Part shown: positions 60,142 to 64,000 of the stretch, one piece after another
Layout of the letters: each line of letters starts with the position of its first letter
Numbering within the stretch: the stretch's first letter is position 1
Assembly: GCF_003480315.1 (NCBI RefSeq)
Contig: NZ_QUIV01000003.1
Span: 1 to 64,000 of the forward strand
Origin: Clostridium sp. AM33-3
GTDB lineage: Bacteria > Bacillota > Clostridia > Lachnospirales > Lachnospiraceae
Direction of reading: 5' to 3'
Length of the DNA stretch: 64,000 bases
Made by a program: the position numbers and the translations under genes
Notes under the pieces: model-generated
The model's input: only the letters and a program-made list of their open reading frames with translations
Database searches by the model: none
Told to the model about the DNA's origin: nothing

Positions 60142-62400
60142 TTATTTCTCTTTCCTGTGTTCTTCCAGCTTCGTCCGGATCTGCTCTGCCCGCTCATGGA
60201 ACTGCTGCCTTCTGGTCACATAGCGCTCGCGGATTCTTCTTCTAGAGCCTTTCCATTTTTTCTCAATGACCAGTCCGTCAGTCAGCACCAGAAGTGCCGG
60301 AAGCAGAGTCAGTACCAGGACCAGACTCAGGAAGCCTCCTCGTCCGATCAGATGTCCCAGATCTCCAATGGCCGCCGTCGTAGAAATCAGATATACAATA
60401 TATCCTGCCAGGGTGATGATGCCGCCGGATGTAAAAACAGAGGAACAGGACCGGGTCACCGCCTCAATGCAGGCCTCCTTCTTCGGAAGTGTTGCACGCT
60501 TCGCGATATAATTGTTGGTAAGCAGGATCGAGTAGTCTACCGTCGCACCCATCTGGATACTGCTGACAATAATGTAGCCCATGTAGATCATATCCACGCC
60601 CTGCACATACGGAACTGCCATGTTGATAAAGATGGCAACTTCAATCGGGATCATAACCACGATTGGGATCAGAACTGACTTAAAGCTGAAAGCTACAACC
60701 AGGAATACACCCAGCAGCGTCAGCAGATTTACCCGCGCGTTATCGTCCGTAATTGTTTCCTTTATATCCTGGGTAGACGGAGTCTCTCCGACCACGTACG
60801 AATGCTCCGGATAATATTTCTTCATGAGATCCCGGATCTGATCCGTATATTCGAAGGATTTGTCACTCTCGCCCTTGGTTCTTATGTATAAAAGCATCCG
60901 TGCCGTGTCCTTCGTGTGAAGCTGGCTGACGGTAGAATCCGGAAGGAAATCCTCCGGTATACCCTCCGGCAGTGTGTTGGCCATGGAAGTTACACTCTTG
61001 ACATATGGAAGAGCTTCCAGATCATCGGACAGCATCTTTTCTGCCACCGGATCCGTGTTCGGATAGATCAGAAGCATCATATTGCTTCGGCCGAACTTTG
61101 CGGTGATCTCCTGATCATCCGCGTATACCTGAGTTCCCGGAGCACCGCCCACAGCGCTGTTTCCGTACTGGAAATTGTTCATCTGCTGAGCCACATAAGC
61201 AGGCGGGGTAATGAGAAGCACCGCCGCCAGAACAAAATACCGGATATGGTACACACCCTTTCCCAATCTGGTAAAGTCTGGGAAAAAGGAACGATGCTTG
61301 GTCTTATCATTCCATCTGGTAAATTTCAGGATCATGGCCGGCATGAACAGTACCACCGTCAGAAGACTGAAGATGATACCCTTTGCCAGAACCAGTCCCA
61401 TATCAAAGCCAATGTTGAATTTCATGGTAACTAATGCCAGGAAGCCGACTACGGTAGTCAGGCTGCTGGCAAAAATGGAGTTGATGGCTTCCTCAACTGC
61501 CTTGACGATGGCTTCCTCCTCCGAAAGTCCGGTATCACGCCAGTTCATGTAGGCATCCAGCAGGAAAATGGAATAGTCCATGGAGGTTGCCAGCTGTAAA
61601 ATGATGGCTACATTATCGGTCAGAAAGGAAATCGTACCGATGAATATATTGGTTCCCTTATTCAAAAGTACCGCCACACCCATGACCAGCAAAAACAGGA
61701 TCGGCTCTGTCCATGCGGTGGTCGCCAGACAAAGTACCACAAAAATCATGATGACCGCGACCACCAGGATCTTGTTCATCTCCTCATGGGTAGTCTGGAT
61801 CAGGGATTTGTTCTGCACTGCCATACCGACATAGCAGCCCTTGTCTCCGGTGATGGCTTTCATCTCATCGATAGCTGCCTCGGTCTTCGGGGAATCTGAT
61901 TCCTCATCAAAAGTGATATCCATAACCGCACAGCGGTCTTTGTAGTAGTCTTTGATATCATCCATATTGATGAAATCTTCTCCTGCGTAAACATTAACCG
62001 TGGTGTCGCACCAGAGGACCTGATCCACACCATCAATGGCCTGGATCTTATCTTTATATTGCTTCGCCTCGTACAGGCTTACATCCTTTAGCATCAGCCG
62101 GGCTGTTCCAGGATATCCAAACTCCTTCTTCATCACATCCAGTCCCATGCTGGACTGGGCTGTGGAAGGCACATACTTGGTCAGGTCGTAGTTTACATTT
62201 ACAAACAGCATGGCAATTGCGCAGAAAATACAGCCTGCAACGAACACCGACTCGATCCAGGCACGCTTTTCAATGATAAAGCGCGCCAGGCGAATGGTAA
62301 AGCCGGTATCCTCCGCGCCTTTTTTCTGCTTCTCTTCCGCTCCCCTTTTGTGGGGCAGATGCGCTTTTAATTTATCTTTCAGGGATTTTTTGTCTTCCAT
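60142..62400 (-). CDS. MMPL/RND-type membrane exporter
   Basis: A 752-residue permease of the MMPL family, with two halves each having one membrane helix, a large extracytoplasmic loop and a bundle of helices. First helix FVAGCIFCAIAMLFVN (near 55); helix bundles near 205-360 and 565-715. Landmarks are the TSMDYSIFLLD and GATVDYSILLTN motifs, where the Asp-Tyr pairs carry protons in this family. A basic C-terminal tail is cytosolic. Substrates in the family are lipids or lipid-linked molecules; unknown here. GAGGAGCAGAGATCAGTT precedes the ATG. Confidence 0.88.
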   Translation of the reverse strand: MEDKKSLKDKLKAHLPHKRGAEEKQKKGAEDTGFTIRLARFIIEKRAWIESVFVAGCIFCAIAMLFVNVNYDLTKYVPSTAQSSMGLDVMKKEFGYPGTARLMLKDVSLYEAKQYKDKIQAIDGVDQVLWCDTTVNVYAGEDFINMDDIKDYYKDRCAVMDITFDEESDSPKTEAAIDEMKAITGDKGCYVGMAVQNKSLIQTTHEEMNKILVVAVIMIFVVLCLATTAWTEPILFLLVMGVAVLLNKGTNIFIGTISFLTDNVAIILQLATSMDYSIFLLDAYMNWRDTGLSEEEAIVKAVEEAINSIFASSLTTVVGFLALVTMKFNIGFDMGLVLAKGIIFSLLTVVLFMPAMILKFTRWNDKTKHRSFFPDFTRLGKGVYHIRYFVLAAVLLITPPAYVAQQMNNFQYGNSAVGGAPGTQVYADDQEITAKFGRSNMMLLIYPNTDPVAEKMLSDDLEALPYVKSVTSMANTLPEGIPEDFLPDSTVSQLHTKDTARMLLYIRTKGESDKSFEYTDQIRDLMKKYYPEHSYVVGETPSTQDIKETITDDNARVNLLTLLGVFLVVAFSFKSVLIPIVVMIPIEVAIFINMAVPYVQGVDMIYMGYIIVSSIQMGATVDYSILLTNNYIAKRATLPKKEACIEAVTRSCSSVFTSGGIITLAGYIVYLISTTAAIGDLGHLIGRGGFLSLVLVLTLLPALLVLTDGLVIEKKWKGSRRRIRERYVTRRQQFHERAEQIRTKLEEHRKEK

Positions 62401-62439
62401 AACTGATCTCTGCTCCTCTTTCCCTTTTTCTTTTCACTT

Positions 62440-63297
62440 CTACCGCATCAGGATCACCATAAAATAGTGTTCTCCGTCTTTCTCCGCATGGGCCATGCCG
62501 ATACGCCGGTAATAATCCAGGGAATCTTTCCGTTTTCCGCTGGAATCATATTTGTCCTGGGTCTTGCCGATGAGCTTGTCAAAGGCATCGTCCGCATCCT
62601 CCCGGCCCCGCAGGTAAAGCTCCCGGCAGCTGGAATTTTTCCGGTAGGAAATTTTTTCCAGGTAATCCTTTAAGGTTCCCTCACCGGGAATCGCGTCACC
62701 GCTGTAACCATTTGCCAGCGCTGCTTCCAGACGGTGAGCTGCTGCCTGATTCAATTTTTCATCCATGATAAATCCGGCATAGCGGTCGTACTGCCGCTTT
62801 TCATCATTACCGTACTCCTCTTCCCGGTCCGGATACTCGTCAAAATACAGATCCTTTTTCTCGTCATTTAACTGGTCAAATAAAAACTGCGTTTCTTCAT
62901 CGTAACAGAACACCGGATACGCACCGCCGCCGGTATTCGGTACCCATTGGGCCGTTTTTAAGGAGCTGTTCCAGTTAAATTTATAAAGGGCATTGTCAAA
63001 CTGCAGATCCTGCCGGTTCCTGCTGCCGTCCGGCAGGAGATAATACCAGTCGTCGCCCTCCTTTACCCAGTTTGCCCGGGCCGTTTCTGTTTCTTCTGAA
63101 TCGATTACTTTTGTCGTTCCATATACAGACGCCGGCTTTGTCTCTGCCACAGCACCGCTTCCTGCCTCAATGGTGGACGCAGCCGCCAGCGCCGCCACCG
63201 GCTGATGCAGCAGCACCAACCCAACCGCAAAAAGTGCGACACGCAAAGGGTTCGTTAAGAACTGTTTGTTTTTGTGCAATTTATCTCGATAATCCAT
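62440..63297 (-). CDS. Secreted protein with wall-binding-like repeat and divergent CAP domain
   Basis: 285 residues. The signal peptide (about 12-42, ending VAALAAAS) is followed by a segment like a cell-wall-binding repeat (WVKEGDDWYYLLPDGSRN). The C-terminal part (about 175-285) has KLNQAAAHRLEAALANG and ends RRIGMAHAEKDGEHYFMV, resembling a CAP/SCP domain with changed key residues. TGGAGGTTTTT precedes the ATG. It is first gene of the operon that continues with the MMPL exporter. The CAP assignment is tentative. Confidence 0.65.
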   Translation of the reverse strand: MDYRDKLHKNKQFLTNPLRVALFAVGLVLLHQPVAALAAASTIEAGSGAVAETKPASVYGTTKVIDSEETETARANWVKEGDDWYYLLPDGSRNRQDLQFDNALYKFNWNSSLKTAQWVPNTGGGAYPVFCYDEETQFLFDQLNDEKKDLYFDEYPDREEEYGNDEKRQYDRYAGFIMDEKLNQAAAHRLEAALANGYSGDAIPGEGTLKDYLEKISYRKNSSCRELYLRGREDADDAFDKLIGKTQDKYDSSGKRKDSLDYYRRIGMAHAEKDGEHYFMVILMR

Positions 63298-63338
63298 AAA
63301 AACCTCCAGAATTCCTCTTCATTTTATTGCATTATTAT

Positions 63339-63426
63339 CTATGTATATGTTAAAATACACAAGTATCAGTTTTGTTTGGAATGTTCATAATGAGACACTT
63401 GTTTTAGATTTGTCCAGTTTTATACA
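63339..63426. promoter_or_regulatory. Divergent promoters with inverted half-sites
   Basis: Half-sites ACAAGTATC (63359-63367) and GACACTTGT (63394-63402) form an inverted repeat matching at 8 of 9 positions. The left one overlaps a minus-strand -35 (TTGTGT, 63357-63362) that is 17 bp from GATAAT (63334-63339). The right one overlaps a plus-strand -35 (TTGTTT, 63399-63404) that is 16 bp from TATACA (63421-63426). This is a plausible TetR operator pair. Confidence 0.5.
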
Positions 63427-63479
63427 TTGTGAACCTGTGCTGTTTTTCATGCGCAAATTCATCGATCACGGAGGTTATT

Positions 63480-64000
63480 ATGGCACAGTCTACATCCCGG
63501 AAAACCAGTATTACCGCCCGCCGCACCTACGCGCTTTTGAAGGGTGCTCTCTTTTCCCAGCTTGCAGCCCTGCCTTTTGAGCAGCTCACACTGACCGACA
63601 TCTGCAATACCGCGCTGATTTCCCGTTCTACGTTTTACCGCTATTTTGAGGATAAATATGACCTGCTCCATTACTGCCTTGGCTCTATGCTAGATGAGCT
63701 TGGCCTGAATGAAGATGTCATGTATTTCACCAACCGCACTTCCGTGCGGGACTTCCTGCTGATCCTGCTGCATCTTATCGGCGAGAACCGGATTCTGTAC
63801 CAGAAAATCTACCATGCCAATCAGGACGGTGACCTGATGCGCATCATCCGCACCGGCCTCATCCGCATTATGAATGATAAAATTCAGGCTGCTGAACAAA
63901 AGGGCTATCGCTTGAAGCTTCCTGCCCCTATATTCACCAGCCTGATGACAGATTTTTATTTTAATATTGTACAGTGCTATCTCGATCAGGAAGAACCCTG
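63480..64000 (+). CDS. TetR-family transcriptional regulator (3' end beyond window)
   Basis: 173 codons are visible with no stop before the window edge. The ATG follows CACGGAGGTTATT. The helix-turn-helix reads LTLTDICNTALISRSTFYRYF with FEDKYDLLHY after it, typical of TetR. The ligand-binding C-terminal part resembles the short TetR type found in Clostridia. It is divergent from the CAP-MMPL operon and shares its control region, so it most likely represses that operon and itself. This edge gene is incomplete only at its C-terminus. Confidence 0.9.
   Translation, partial: MAQSTSRKTSITARRTYALLKGALFSQLAALPFEQLTLTDICNTALISRSTFYRYFEDKYDLLHYCLGSMLDELGLNEDVMYFTNRTSVRDFLLILLHLIGENRILYQKIYHANQDGDLMRIIRTGLIRIMNDKIQAAEQKGYRLKLPAPIFTSLMTDFYFNIVQCYLDQEEP

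Noticed and set aside
59683-60678. Plus-strand open frame (331 codons) across the coiled-coil/MMPL junction
   Set aside because: Both minus-strand genes are well supported and close-packed; the antisense product has no family features.

Overview
The window looks like chromosomal DNA of a Lachnospiraceae-type Clostridium (Clostridium cluster XIVa). The evidence is strong AGGAGG ribosome-binding sites, TTGACA/TATAAT promoters, moderately high GC for a Firmicute, the linked order rho-rpmE-DUF1385-prmC-prfA, an rpmG-secE-nusG-rplK-rplA-rplJ-rplL cluster, a class B sortase and giant SpaA/Cna-B-type surface proteins. About 50 genes are present and all but five lie on the minus strand. I see no rRNA, CRISPR array, phage or insertion sequence. 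There is one tRNA, Gly (CCC).

Layout. 0-2.1 kb: leuA with a structured leader and a small upstream frame rich in branched-chain residues. 2.1-6.5 kb: glmM and the dTDP-sugar genes rmlD, rmlB and rmlA, with no rmlC. 6.5-14 kb: a sortase, the prfA/prmC/DUF1385/rpmE/rho block and rarA. 14-16.5 kb: a secreted polysaccharide deacetylase with a 39-bp tandem repeat, a LysR regulator with a palindrome upstream, and a cold-shock gene with a long 5' hairpin. 16.5-20.1 kb: a ribosomal protein/transcription cluster carrying two copies of an L1-site mimic and an L10 leader; rpoB does not follow rplL. 20.2-23.6 kb: an AT-rich decayed locus in which a LevR-type regulator and a mannose-family PTS IID gene are joined by a deletion, beside a serine hydrolase. 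23.6-27.8 kb: comF, recD2 and mreB.

28.1-43.2 kb is the most striking segment. It is one operon of three secreted proteins: a DUF6273-like protein, a 1181-residue GLUG-repeat protein with cell-wall-binding repeats, and a 3519-residue Cna-B/SpaA-like adhesin ending in an LPAMG sorting signal. The last two share short (A/T)-x-S-(D/N)-A motifs.

43.5-55.1 kb: an ABC-F ATPase, a lone FeoA-like protein, an HD-domain protein, tRNA-Gly, and a peptide-uptake operon dppABCDF that continues into a dipeptide epimerase and a serine hydrolase. This fits salvage of cell-wall peptides, and the operon begins with a possible attenuator. 55.2-64 kb: a rhodanese/TtcA-type fusion, then a five-gene envelope operon (CAP-like protein, MMPL exporter, coiled-coil partner, cytidylate-kinase-like protein, secreted beta-rich protein). 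It is divergent from a TetR gene cut by the window edge.

All family assignments come from reading motifs and from memory of the families. No database search was possible.
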